64,000 nt of DNA, taken from Cryptomeria japonica (lineage: Eukaryota; Streptophyta; Pinopsida; Cupressales; Cupressaceae). Of this stretch, positions 35,999 to 45,977 are shown piece after piece (position 1 is the stretch's first letter; every line of letters begins with the position of its first letter). The position numbers and the translations under genes are program-made. Location of the stretch: NCBI RefSeq assembly GCF_030272615.1, contig NC_081414.1, positions 521,612,185 to 521,676,184 on the forward strand, read 5' to 3'. The notes beneath the pieces were generated by a model, which was not told where the DNA came from, did no database searches, and saw only the letters and a program-made list of their open reading frames with translations.

Positions 35999-38900
35999 CT
36001 AGTCTAGCATGTCATCCACCCCCTGATCTTGCTGATCAATATTTCGGGAAGGCAGGAAACATGCTAGAGGAGGAACATCCAACACATCAGTTGGAGCTAT
36101 CACAAGATCGAAACAAGGGCTATGTTCATGTTCCAAGCCACGTTGTTCTTGTCTAGGAGCTAGGATAAGTGCTTTAGAAAATTCGTTAGATAAATGGTTA
36201 TCAACATCAACATATTCATATTCACTATCAAAAGCAAGAGGAGTAACATTTTCATCATGAATAACATTTTCATCTATATCATCATCAAGATTTATAAAAA
36301 TAGGATCTTTAACTCACACAGGATCAAAACCATCATGCATCTTATGTTTAGGAGATTTTGACTCAATTTTTGGCTGAGGAGAAAATGGAATAATGCTAGT
36401 TGAAGGTGTCTTAAGGGATTGCAAAGTTTGAGAAGTAGCTGCACGAGCTCTAAGATGACGCTTTCGTCGGTGTTCATGTGTAGAACGATTTCGTCTAGTC
36501 TTAGTAGGAAGTTGAGAAGATTGAGGAGGAGGAATGTTCTCATCCTTATCACTTGGGTGTTTAGGTTGTGGTCTCTTAGGTTGGAAGATAGGAGAAGAGG
36601 AAGGTCTCTTCTCTCTATAACAAGAAGGAGGAGGAACTTCTCCATATAAAGGAGGAATATCTGGTTTAGGAAGGAGACCAAGTCCATCATGACAAGGAGG
36701 TATAGGTCTACCTTTAGAAAGTTTATTAGACATAGACATAGTCACATCCATAGGGATGGGTTGGGAATCTTCTTGAGGAAAGACATTAGTTTTATCTTTC
36801 AAAGGAAGAACTTCCTTCTCAAGAATGATAGGAATATCAAGTTTGGGTGTTCTAAGTTCACTTAGAGATAGGATCATATCTTTTTTCCACTTTTGATAAG
36901 ATTTGAAAACATGATCACTTCGCGGTGGAAGAGATTGAAATTGTTTAGGCCAAAAATAATCAATAGGAACGCTAGAAGTTCTTTCAGCTGGTTTAAAGAG
37001 ACTATGATTGATAGTAACAACTTCACCATTATGGGGAAATTTCAAACACTTGTGAATAGGAGAAGAAATAGCTTTCATGGAAGATGGCTAAGGATAGCCT
37101 AGCTTCACATGAAATTGTTTGGATGATGGAATAATAGCAAAGCTCACATCAAGGGATTTGTTATGGACCTCAATAGGTAATGTAATAGAACCAATTGCAG
37201 GAGAAGAAAATGCATCAAATAGTTTCACAACCACATTTGTTTTGTCATAGATCACTTGATTCAATTGCGAAGTAAAAAGAAATTCTTCAGTAATGACATT
37301 AACCATGCAAGAAGGATCAATAAGCAGTCCACGACAAGGTGTATTCTTGACTTTTGCAACTATATATAAAGGACCATCAGGTGCCCTGATAGTTTCACTA
37401 GAATCAAATGTGATGGAAGGCTCTTTACGGATTTTCTGCTGCTCTACAAAGTTAATCACATTCGAAGTCATAGACACAAGACCATCAGGTGAGAAAGAGG
37501 AATCGTTAGTCTCAATCACATTAGAGGTATGAGAAGGTAATGGATCAGTAAAAATCTTAAGATTTTGGTTAGGAAGAGCTACAGATGTGTTGCCTTTATC
37601 ATTCACACCTGAAATAGAGATAGTATTATTATCAATCAAATCTTGAATTTTACCCTTTAAAGCAAAACATTTTTCAGTATCATGACCAAGTTGACGATGA
37701 AATTGACAAAAAGATTTCTTATCAAAATAGGGTGAATTCATCTTTTTAGGATCTATTTTCTTTATAGGAGGGAGAGTAAGCACATTTCGTTCCAATAACT
37801 TATTCATAATACTATGCAATGATTCATTCAAAGGAGTAAACTCTCTTTCTTTCTTGAAAAACTTAGAAATAGGAGGCACACCTGATGCTGCATTCACATT
37901 GTTGTTGGTGATGTTTTCATTGAACTTGATGAACCCTCTGTTTGGTTTAAACTTCCCAAATGGTTGTTGACTACTATCACCCTTATCACTCGGAGCCATA
38001 GGATTTGCTTGTTCCATTTGACTCACAGTCAGTTGATAATTGTGAAGAGTTGCACACAACTGTTGGAAAGAAGTAAACTCAGAAAACAGAAGTTTTTCTC
38101 TAATATCTTTTTGTAAATTAGAAATAAAGATTCTTTGAATATCATTGTCAGGTACTGGAAAAGAAATTTGAGCACACAAATGCTTATATCTACCAATGAA
38201 ATCAGTCACTTTTTATTTAACACCTTGTTTACAATGCATTAAATCAATCAAAGTAACTTTAGGACCTATATTGTTTTGAAATTGTTGAATAAAAGCATTT
38301 GCAAGTTTTTGGAAAGAAGTAATAGAATAGGAAGGCAACAAGAAATACCATTGTAGAGCCTTATCTCTTAATGTTCTAGTAAATAGTTTTGCAAGCAACC
38401 TTTGGTCATGAGCAACATTGGTACATAATGTTTGAAAGGTCTTAACATGTGTTAGAGGATCACCTTTACCATTATAAAGCTCCAATTGTGGGATTTCAAC
38501 ATGCTTAGGAGGGATAGCTCAAATAATGTCAAGAGAAAGTGGGCTCGCAACATCAAATGTGGGCACACTAAACTTAGATTGATTCATAGAGGCAATTTGT
38601 TGCTATAAAGAAGAGACAGTTTGTGCAAGATTGTTAATGGTCGCTTCAGTCGAAGAGTTCATATTAGACATGTTAGATTGTGATGGAGGTATTATATTAT
38701 TGAAAGAAGGTATTGATTGAGACTAAGGTGGTGGGACACTATGATGGCTAGTCATAGGAGATGATTGGAAAGAAGGAACACTACAAGGAGGAATGGAATG
38801 GTTAAATGAATTGTCCCCTTGCGTCATGTTCATTTGTGGAGATGTAATAGGGACACTCATTGAAGGAATGAATGAAGAAGTTGGATTGAATGAAGGAAGA

Positions 38901-39358
38901 GGGTTGATTGAAGAAGAAGGATTGCCCCCATGACTGGTGATCATAGGTGAAATGTTTTATATTGAAGTAGTCATTATGTTTGATGTAAAAGTAGGTATAC
39001 TAGAAATAGAAGTTGTCAAAGGAATAGAATGATTGACTTGAGTAGGAGGTTGTGTATAACCTAAAGTTTCAGCACAACTCTTCATAGGCATCACATTCAA
39101 ATTGATGATGTGTGCAATACTACGCAAAATATCAATTCCATTCTTATCACTTTGAGCCATACGTTTTAGACCCTCAATTAATGGAAGAGCTTCACTATTG
39201 GGGTATTCTTGAGACATCCATTGCTAAAAATCATCAAATTGGTTATCCAATTTTGAAAGTTGTTCTACAGAAACCTCATGGAGAGCTTCTTCATCATTAA
39301 GAGGATTAGAGGAATTACCCATGTCCTCGTTAAAAAGGCCATTCAAATTAGGTTCCAT
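35999..39358 (-). pseudogene. E: Gag-protease polyprotein with proline-rich tail, 1120 codons, stops but no frameshift
   Basis: From ATG at 39356-39358 one phase can be followed to TAG at 35999-36001, broken only by about eight stop codons. In order it shows a Ser/Pro-rich N-terminus; a gag core (KGDPLTHVKTFQTLC, ALQWYFLLPSYSITSF, then IGRYKHLCAQISFPVPDNDI); a CCHC-like CQFHRQLGHDTEKC; and a protease-like LLIDPSCMVNVI, where Tat elements have a related D-P-G/S motif. A stop lies at the usual GYPW position. After that come KFPHNGEVVTI and a long Pro/Lys/Arg-rich region (KRPQPKHP, HRRKRHLRARA) and an acidic end. There is no reverse transcriptase. It is Tat-lineage like by motif style, and not functional as it stands. 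Confidence 0.78.
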
Positions 39359-40802
39359 CTCCTCGGTAATTAAACCTTGGAAAGACTTAATTCTAAGGCT
39401 TCATCTAACGGGAATAGTGTAAGTAGGGCTTATTGTTGTAAAAATCATGCACTAGAGAGAGAGAGAAGATTTTGAATTTTGAAAATAAAGTTAGCGAAAT
39501 TGAACAATGAGATAATTATTATCCAATTTGAACTTTGTGAAAGAAGAGGGAAACACAACTTCCAAGAAAGGTAGGCACAACTGAAAATTAGGGCCAAGGG
39601 GGTAGCACTTAATTTTAATTGTTATCTTGAAAATTGAAATCTTGAATTTTGAATTTATTTTCGAATTTAGAGGTAGAAAATTTCAATAAAATCAGCCAAT
39701 CTCCTAGATTTAAGCTGTTAAATGCAATCATGACAAGCTCCCAAAATTTCAGAAAAAATGTCAGGGACCGTGGCGAACGGAGTGCACATGGTCCTCGCAA
39801 CTTTTTTCAAAATTTTCAGGGATGAAAGTTATGATGATTTTAAAGCTAATCTAAAAAAAATTGAGTGATTTTACGATCTGTAGATAGGCCAAATTAAAGT
39901 TACAATCTCAAAATTGAACCCTACCAAGATTGTTGAAAAATGTAAAATTTGAATTTTGAAAAAGAGAGGGAAACTGAAATTTTGAATTTTATGTTTTTTA
40001 GAGGGAATAATAAAAGTAATGCAAGCTTTGAAATTTAAAAGTTGACTCAATTTCATGCAAAATTCAATTTTGAAGGCAGAAATCAAATTTGTTGCAATTA
40101 AACACTTAATTTCAAAAGTCACAAACTACAAAAATTTGAATAAAGCACTGAAACTTCGAATGAATGCCAACACACTTTTCAGATTTAGGACAGTAAGAAA
40201 CACAATTTTAACACAAAATTTCAATTTCAACAATTTTTGAATGATTAAAAGCCTTAATCCAAGAAATCACTAGACCAACTTTGACTTTAATTTTGAAAGT
40301 GTTAGAATTGATGAAATCAGCCAAGATTCTGGATTCTAGCAGAAAAATACAATAAGATCTAGCTCCCAAAATTTCAGAAAATATGTCAGGGATGATGGTG
40401 CTCGGAGTGCACACTGTCCTCGCAACTTTTTTCAAAATTTTCAGGGATGAGAGATATTACGATTTTGTTGCGAAATCCAAAGTTACAGCCGATTTGGAGG
40501 TGTTTTGATCAGTGAAATCATCGGTCAAAGGTTGAATCAAGAGGGTTTTAAAAATTAGGGTTTTGACACTTAACCACTTAATTTTCAGAATTAAAGCACA
40601 AATATGAATTGACAATTTGCAATAGAAGGGTAGATCTGAAACAAGCATTAAGAATTAAACATTTCACAAGCTCAATTACTAAAAAGAAAATTTAGGGTTT
40701 TTATGCAATTAACCTCTAAAATTTGCAAAAGATCAAACATGGAAATGTAATTAAGGAAGCAAATTTTTCAGATCTAACCATGAAAAATCAAAATTAGGAT
40801 GT
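39359..40802 (-). other. E: long untranslated leader with an internal duplication
   Basis: About 1.4 kb between primer site and gag, very AT-rich. Two copies of a roughly 110-base segment (about 39735-39840 and 40358-40460) share GGAGTGCACA and TCCTCGCAACTTTTTTC followed by AAAATTTTCAGGGATGA. A related cassette is in both LTRs. No coding frame. Confidence 0.6.
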
Positions 40803-40820
40803 TTCACATCGGGTTCACCA
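40803..40820 (-). other. Primer-binding site of element E
   Basis: Three bases from the 5' LTR, the element reads TGGTGAACCCGATGTGAA. The start TGG and position fit a tRNA 3'-end complement; the tRNA is not assigned. Confidence 0.72.
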
Positions 40821-40823
40821 AAA

Positions 40824-42002
40824 TGTAAAGTGGAAAATCGAACCCTAGGTGCTCCCCCACTCCAAGGAGAGAGAAAGAAGGTCACTAGGATTGACGGTTT
40901 TCACTTAGGAGAGACTTTACATTCAAAAGAGGGGTTGAAACTCACAAGATCCATTCCCACACAATGCAAGATTGAATTCTAAATGAGTTTCAAGGGTTGA
41001 GATAGCAAGGATACCCTCTTTTGTAAAGAATGTAGATAGAAGGATTGAACTAGGAGTGTATGTGAAAGTAAGAAAGATTCACTTGTAGATGGAGATAGGG
41101 ACACAAGATGAAGCTGTGGACCTAAAATTAGTAGCAAAATGTCGAGACGATGTTGTCCTGCAAGTTTGAGCAAAATTTGATGGGATGATGGCGCCTGGAG
41201 TGCACACGGTCCTCCGAAAAATCCGCGAAACGAAGGGGGATCTATTCGTCTCTGCATGAGGATTCCAGATCTTCAATTATAGTTGCGTACCTGTAACCTA
41301 CACACAAAAAAGAGAAGACAATTGGGGGGTTAGGGATTAGGGGTTTTCCTTCAGGTCAAACCCCAGTTTTGGAATTAACCAAGAAATGAGAATGCTGTAA
41401 ATGTAAGTGTTTGTAATGTAATCAAGTATTGATACCTTGTTGTAAGAATGTTTGTATTCTTACATGCGAAGGTGTAATGATGTTGTATGTTGTATGTTGT
41501 AGGTGATCTCCTCTTCAATGGTTGAATCCTTGTCTTGAATGCAACACCTAGCCTTGAATGGAGACCTAGAATGCTCAATTGCTTGAACGAATGCTTGAAT
41601 GTTTGTCTATCGCTTCCGCCTCTTGCACACATATGTTTCTCACCCCTTTCTCCAAATGCGAGGGGAAATGTAGTTTATATACTTGTCAATTATGGTTAGG
41701 AGACTAATTTTTCTGACCTTAGACCGACCTAGGAACATTATTTTCCAAATTACAAACTTGAAGACCCGATGCCCAACAAGAGACCGGACCCAAAATAGGG
41801 CCAGGGACCAGGGCACTGGGCGCCATGGTCCCACCTCCTGGGATAGTAGGGTGCATGGAGGATCAGGCCAAGGTGCAAAAAGATGTAGTTTTTGATGTCG
41901 TAAATAGGTTTCGGGGTCTCCATTCAGATTCAAATTTGCACTGCCATCGTGAAGACCCAAATTCAGTCGAAATTGCAAGTGTTGCAATTTTACGACACTA
42001 CA
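40824..42002 (-). repeat. Right (5') LTR of element E
   Basis: Starts TGTAAAGTGG and ends GACACTACA on plus, matching the left LTR throughout. The TATA-like GTATATAAAC at 41673-41682 (minus) is conserved in both LTRs. Confidence 0.88.
41673..41682 (-). promoter_or_regulatory. TATA-box candidate in the 5' LTR of E
   Basis: GTATATAAAC on the minus strand, conserved at the same place in the left LTR (about 34951-34960). Presumed core promoter. Confidence 0.5.
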
Positions 42003-42007
42003 CAAAA
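42003..42007. repeat. Right target-site duplication of element E (CAAAA)
   Basis: Matches 34087-34091 exactly and restores the D LTR sequence GTGCAAAATAAGGC when E is removed. Confidence 0.85.
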
Positions 42008-42500
42008 TAAGGCTTTGACTAGCTATCAAAGCAGGGACGTGTGCGAATAGTAAACTGCAAACGGATTAAGCTTACCAAACTGAGCAAATTGATTCATAAA
42101 GACTTGAAATTTTGCATGTTGACTCACATTTATGCATAGAATTCAATCCAATTTGAATTTCATCATGAAGACCAACTGGTAAAAATTTACAGGCACTCAA
42201 AGTAGGCTACTTAATAAAATCTACATTTGCACCTAACATGCACTTTCAACTCACCCCTTGAAATAGGTACCTGATCAACTAATCCAAACTGAAATCTGAA
42301 AGTTGCAACACACTACATAGGCCAAATGAAAGGTGTAAGACACATTTCCCAAGCCTTACTCTTTGATAATTAACTAGCTCCATTTTTCCCTCTTTCTAAC
42401 TAGGCCATTCAAGTTGACTCATTGTATGGTCATTTGGAAATGCAGATCAAAATTTTGAAATGGACCTCTCAAATTCACTCAAATTTAATGAGTCCCAATA

Positions 42501-42505
42501 GCATT
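42501..42505. repeat. Right target-site duplication of the D array (GCATT)
   Basis: Partner of GCACT at 16710-16714 with one difference. Removing D rejoins the B LTR. Confidence 0.72.
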
Positions 42506-44534
42506 ATCCCCTAACTTGTTTATGGACTACAACCCAAAGGAGCTACAACCCCTGCACCGAGCTACAACTCAATGTTCACAATAAAAACATCAATTACAAA
42601 AGTAGTTGTCTTGTTACAAGTGAATCTTGTAACCATTTCATATACCTCACTCTGTCGGTGAGATACCTTCTCCGCTACATCAACTCACTCTTATGCTGCT
42701 CTACTACTGACAATCCCTACCAGTACACCTCTTCTCTTCTTCCTCTATGTTGGATCTCCTCTTCACTACTCTGCACTTTATCGATGCTATACTTTACCGG
42801 TCCACTATCTGCCTTCTCTGCAACTCTCTTCCCTTCTATTATGTCGGTATAACCACTACCAGTTATGCTCTTCACTCTCTCTCTCCTCAGATACTCATTG
42901 AGCACTTGGCTGATTTTCTCTCACATGCAGAAGTATTACACTTCGCAACAGCCCAATATATTTCTATCCAGCAGCACTTAACTATGTCCTTGGCCTGCAT
43001 ATTTATAGTCTAGTTTTCCTGCCAAAAGCCAATTCAAAATATAGGAAGTTAGTGTTTCCTCATCACCTTTGAGACAAATCAAATCCAATTAGATCTTCCT
43101 TGATCTAATCTTCCTGACAGCCAATAGTACACCTCTGCCATTATCGCACCTTCTCAACCACGCCTTCTATCTTTGGCGATCTTCTTTTTACCCTATCGAC
43201 TGATCTCTTCATCAGACACCAAGATTTGTCTTATTGTTTCCTTCATCCACCTTGAACTCTTCAATCACTCTTAGCTGGCTCTTAGTTGTCCTCCAGATGT
43301 CAAGTTGCAAACCTATGCAATATATTTGCAACATGTCTCATGATTTGTCGGATCTTCCATTAATGTCGACCAACTTTGCAACTACCTCGTCAGTGGACAT
43401 TCCATCTTCATCTAAATGCAGGTTCACCACCTTGACTCCATGTGCCATCTATGTCAACTATTTGCTAGCTTGGGTCTTCAAGTCGGTCCAAATAGGATCA
43501 TTGACCAAACCCTCTATCAGATCCTCTTTCTTGCTGGTTTATTAACCCAACTAGTATTCACACATTCTACCAGTTAAATTCTCATGTCTGCTCTTTGTTG
43601 AACTATTGATGGAACACCTTAACCGGCCACCAGACATGTCTAACCATAGTATGCACATTCCACCAAGTGAGAGGTCATCTGTATGTTCACCTTGTCCATA
43701 TTACCAGTGAAAATTCATACCGATAATACCTCTTGATGACACAAGTCATCAACCTTCACTAGACTCCTTTAGTCAGGCCATTCTTCTTCTATCTGCATTT
43801 GCTCAGCTATGCCTTCTCCCTGATCAATTTTGATCATATCTCTACCGGTTAGTCAAAGTGACAAATGCATTACACTTCATTGGAACCACTTTTCCTTCTT
43901 CATCATCAAACTGATTATCAACTCATCTGGTTTGTCAAGATGACAAACTCATTAGTCCTTCACCTGTCTAGGCAACTCAACGTGCCATCTTAGTCAGTAT
44001 AGTGCATAACCCTAATCTCATGCACTTGAGGCATTCCTTTTGTTTCACTAATGGATTTAGTGTGAGCCTTTAAGCACTTTCCTTTACCTCATCTACCTTC
44101 TCTCATAGAGCTATGCTGCACACAATGCATAATAAGAGATAAGCTCCACTTACCAGTGGAATGACACCTTGTCATCTGCGTCCTGCATTGCACTCATGTG
44201 ACTTCCCTGTTTGTGCAACATCTCTTCAAACAAGCACATGTGATCTAGTGTGGGCACATTCACTTTCAATCACCTCTTCCCATGATGACTGCATCCTTCA
44301 TCTGATGGGAGTCCTATTGTTCAGCAACCTCACAACATTCTGGTGACCTATTCATTCTTCTCTTCTGGTGTTGATGTGATTAAGGTAACATTCTACCTCC
44401 TCATCACAAACACCATCCAAGCACCCTTACCAGTGATCAGCAACATAAAGTGATATCCAAGATATCACATCATGTACTCCTTCCTAATAGTGGTGCACAC
44501 ACATCTCTTCTACTGGTTCACATCAATACCAACA
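42506..44534 (-). repeat. Left (3') LTR of element B, second piece
   Basis: Continues the LTR after the D insertion and ends ATACCAACA at 44534. It aligns with 48191-49748 and 56239-56736. A TATA-like ACTATAAATATGC lies at about 42997-43009 on minus. The several plus-strand open frames here are Leu/Ser-rich, match no family I know and are best seen as chance. Confidence 0.82.
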
Positions 44535-44550
44535 ATCTCCCCCTTTGGCA
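44535..44550 (-). other. LTR-adjacent polypurine tract of element B
   Basis: In the element's direction GCCAAAGGGGGAGAT precedes the 3' LTR. The identical tract flanks the 3' LTR of element A (50529-50543). Confidence 0.75.
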
Positions 44551-45977
44551 TTGATGTCAACACATGTAGTATCCGGCATACTACATAGTCTTTCTATCCT
44601 TTACTATGATCCATGGATTCACACACACATAGTATGTGGTATACTATAGAATCCTTCTCCCCCTTTGACAATAATTGGAAAGGTCATTTCTAGGATAGCA
44701 TTTCTCCTTATATTTACTAGTCACTGACATAATTATTTATCCCCCTTTATCTTCATTGGATGCAACTCCTCCTTTGATACCACTTGTTATCTTGTCATCA
44801 ATTGTTACATCTTCTCAAGTCACAACACTTGATATGGGGAACTTAACCATCAACTAACACCAATTGAGCATGCAAGTCTAATACTATTTGATAGAGCACT
44901 CAATTTGCAGAAGGACCAATACCAAGTGTTGATGTGTTAGTGAATACTACTCACCTGTTGGTCACCCTGCAACACCTCCTATTTGATACCAAATTTCTTT
45001 AGAATCAAATGTGATTGTACCATGAATACAACTAACCAGAAGATAGGTAGATACCCATAACCATAAAATTCTCCTGGGTATCCCTACTGCAATTTCCATC
45101 ACCTATAGTTTGGGCAGTTAGTATCCTTATTAATTCAAGCATGTCAGTTCTACATCATGAGCAATTGAACTTCCCTTGAGTCACACATCTCAGGTTCTCA
45201 TCATCGGTCAGATCCAATATTGAGATTCCAATCTTCAACATATATTGGTTGAGCTATGCATATATGATCATCTGATGATACATCAGTTCCATTGTATCCA
45301 CCACAACTTATGACATGATCCTGAATTCACACAATGCCATACAATGTCATCATCATACCATAAAATAAACCGGTTAGCCCAAAGAAATGCAAGCCTGCAT
45401 GATCAACAACTAGGCCAACTCATGTTGTTCAGCTCTTCATCAACACCACCTAAGACATAACTTCACTCCATTCTATCAGAGTTATTACAATGATCTCCAA
45501 CCTCATTGTCTTACATAACCTGCAAGTACTTGTTAGCAATCATACCGTTAACAATCTACACATACCAGTTTCTTGTACTAGTCCATTATCACTACCAAAG
45601 CACCTTCCTATGACTCCTGACATCTTGTGTCACCATGTATTTGATTCCAATTGTTATCTTGTCATGCACATACACAATAGTAGTGATCCAACATTCATCT
45701 GTAGGAGTGTAGTCAAGGAAGCCTCTACACACACTTATCACCTTCTTCCTTTACATTGGCAACATCATGTTCTTCCATGTTGCCTTCTTCACTGAGGGGG
45801 TGAATGATGAATTCAATGTGCTACTCCCCCTACAGTTCTACATCTCCTTTAAGCCTTAGGAGATATCATTTGTACATTGAATGCACAATGTCGGTCCATG
45901 GTCTTCTTCCTCCATACCTTCTTGGTCTCATTCTTCTTCCCATTTTTAGACTTGGGAGAAGGTCTTACCATCTTCTA
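44551..45977 (-). other. B: 3' internal region, decayed, with two hairpins and a second polypurine tract
   Basis: No recognisable protein. Near the 3' end are two inverted repeats (TGTAGTAT/ATACTACA at about 44566-44587 and ATAGTAT/ATACTAT at about 44630-44650), then a second tract TTGTCAAAGGGGGAGAAGG at about 44661-44678. The rest may be a decayed downstream ORF comparable to that of element A, but I see no convincing match. Confidence 0.45.

Larger units (their letters stand above)
34092..42002 (-). mobile_element. Element E: Tat-like gypsy element with gag-protease but no reverse transcriptase (7.9 kb)
   Basis: Full-length element with LTRs of 1155 and 1179 bp (roughly 6% different by eye), a perfect CAAAA duplication, a primer site at 40803-40820 and a polypurine tract at 35247-35262. 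It reads on minus. The internal 5.6 kb holds one former reading frame (35999-39358) with gag, a zinc-knuckle-like motif, an aspartic-protease-like segment and a proline/basic-rich tail. There is no reverse transcriptase, RNase H or integrase, so it is non-autonomous. Confidence 0.88.
16715..42500 (-). mobile_element. Element D: tandem gypsy-type gag-only retrotransposon (LTR-internal-LTR-internal-LTR)
   Basis: Three full copies of a nearly 4-kb LTR (16715-20677, 23662-27636, and 30631-42500 interrupted by E) alternate with two internal regions of about 3 kb. Only one target duplication (GCACT/GCATT) flanks the whole array, so it entered as one unit or was made tandem by unequal recombination afterwards. 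Orientation is minus: gag reads leftward and a primer-binding site lies at 30609-30626. The internal regions encode gag plus a second in-frame domain, with no pol. It therefore resembles the published gag-only terminal-repeat (TR-GAG) class and must rely on enzymes from another gypsy element. Confidence 0.85.
30631..42500 (-). repeat. D LTR copy 3 (5' LTR of unit 2), split by element E
   Basis: The pieces 30631-34091 and 42008-42500 together make one D LTR. The left piece stops at GAGGTGCAAAA and the right piece resumes after the duplicated CAAAA with TAAGGCTTTGACTAGCT, the sequence that is contiguous in copies 1 and 2. A TATA-like site is at 31168-31178 (minus). The far end reads GAGTCCCAATA, a decayed CAACA. 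Confidence 0.8.

Noticed and set aside
36419-36649. Arg/Ser-rich plus-strand frame resembling an SR protein
   Set aside because: It is antisense to the Pro/Lys-rich tail of the E polyprotein; the Arg richness is a complement effect.
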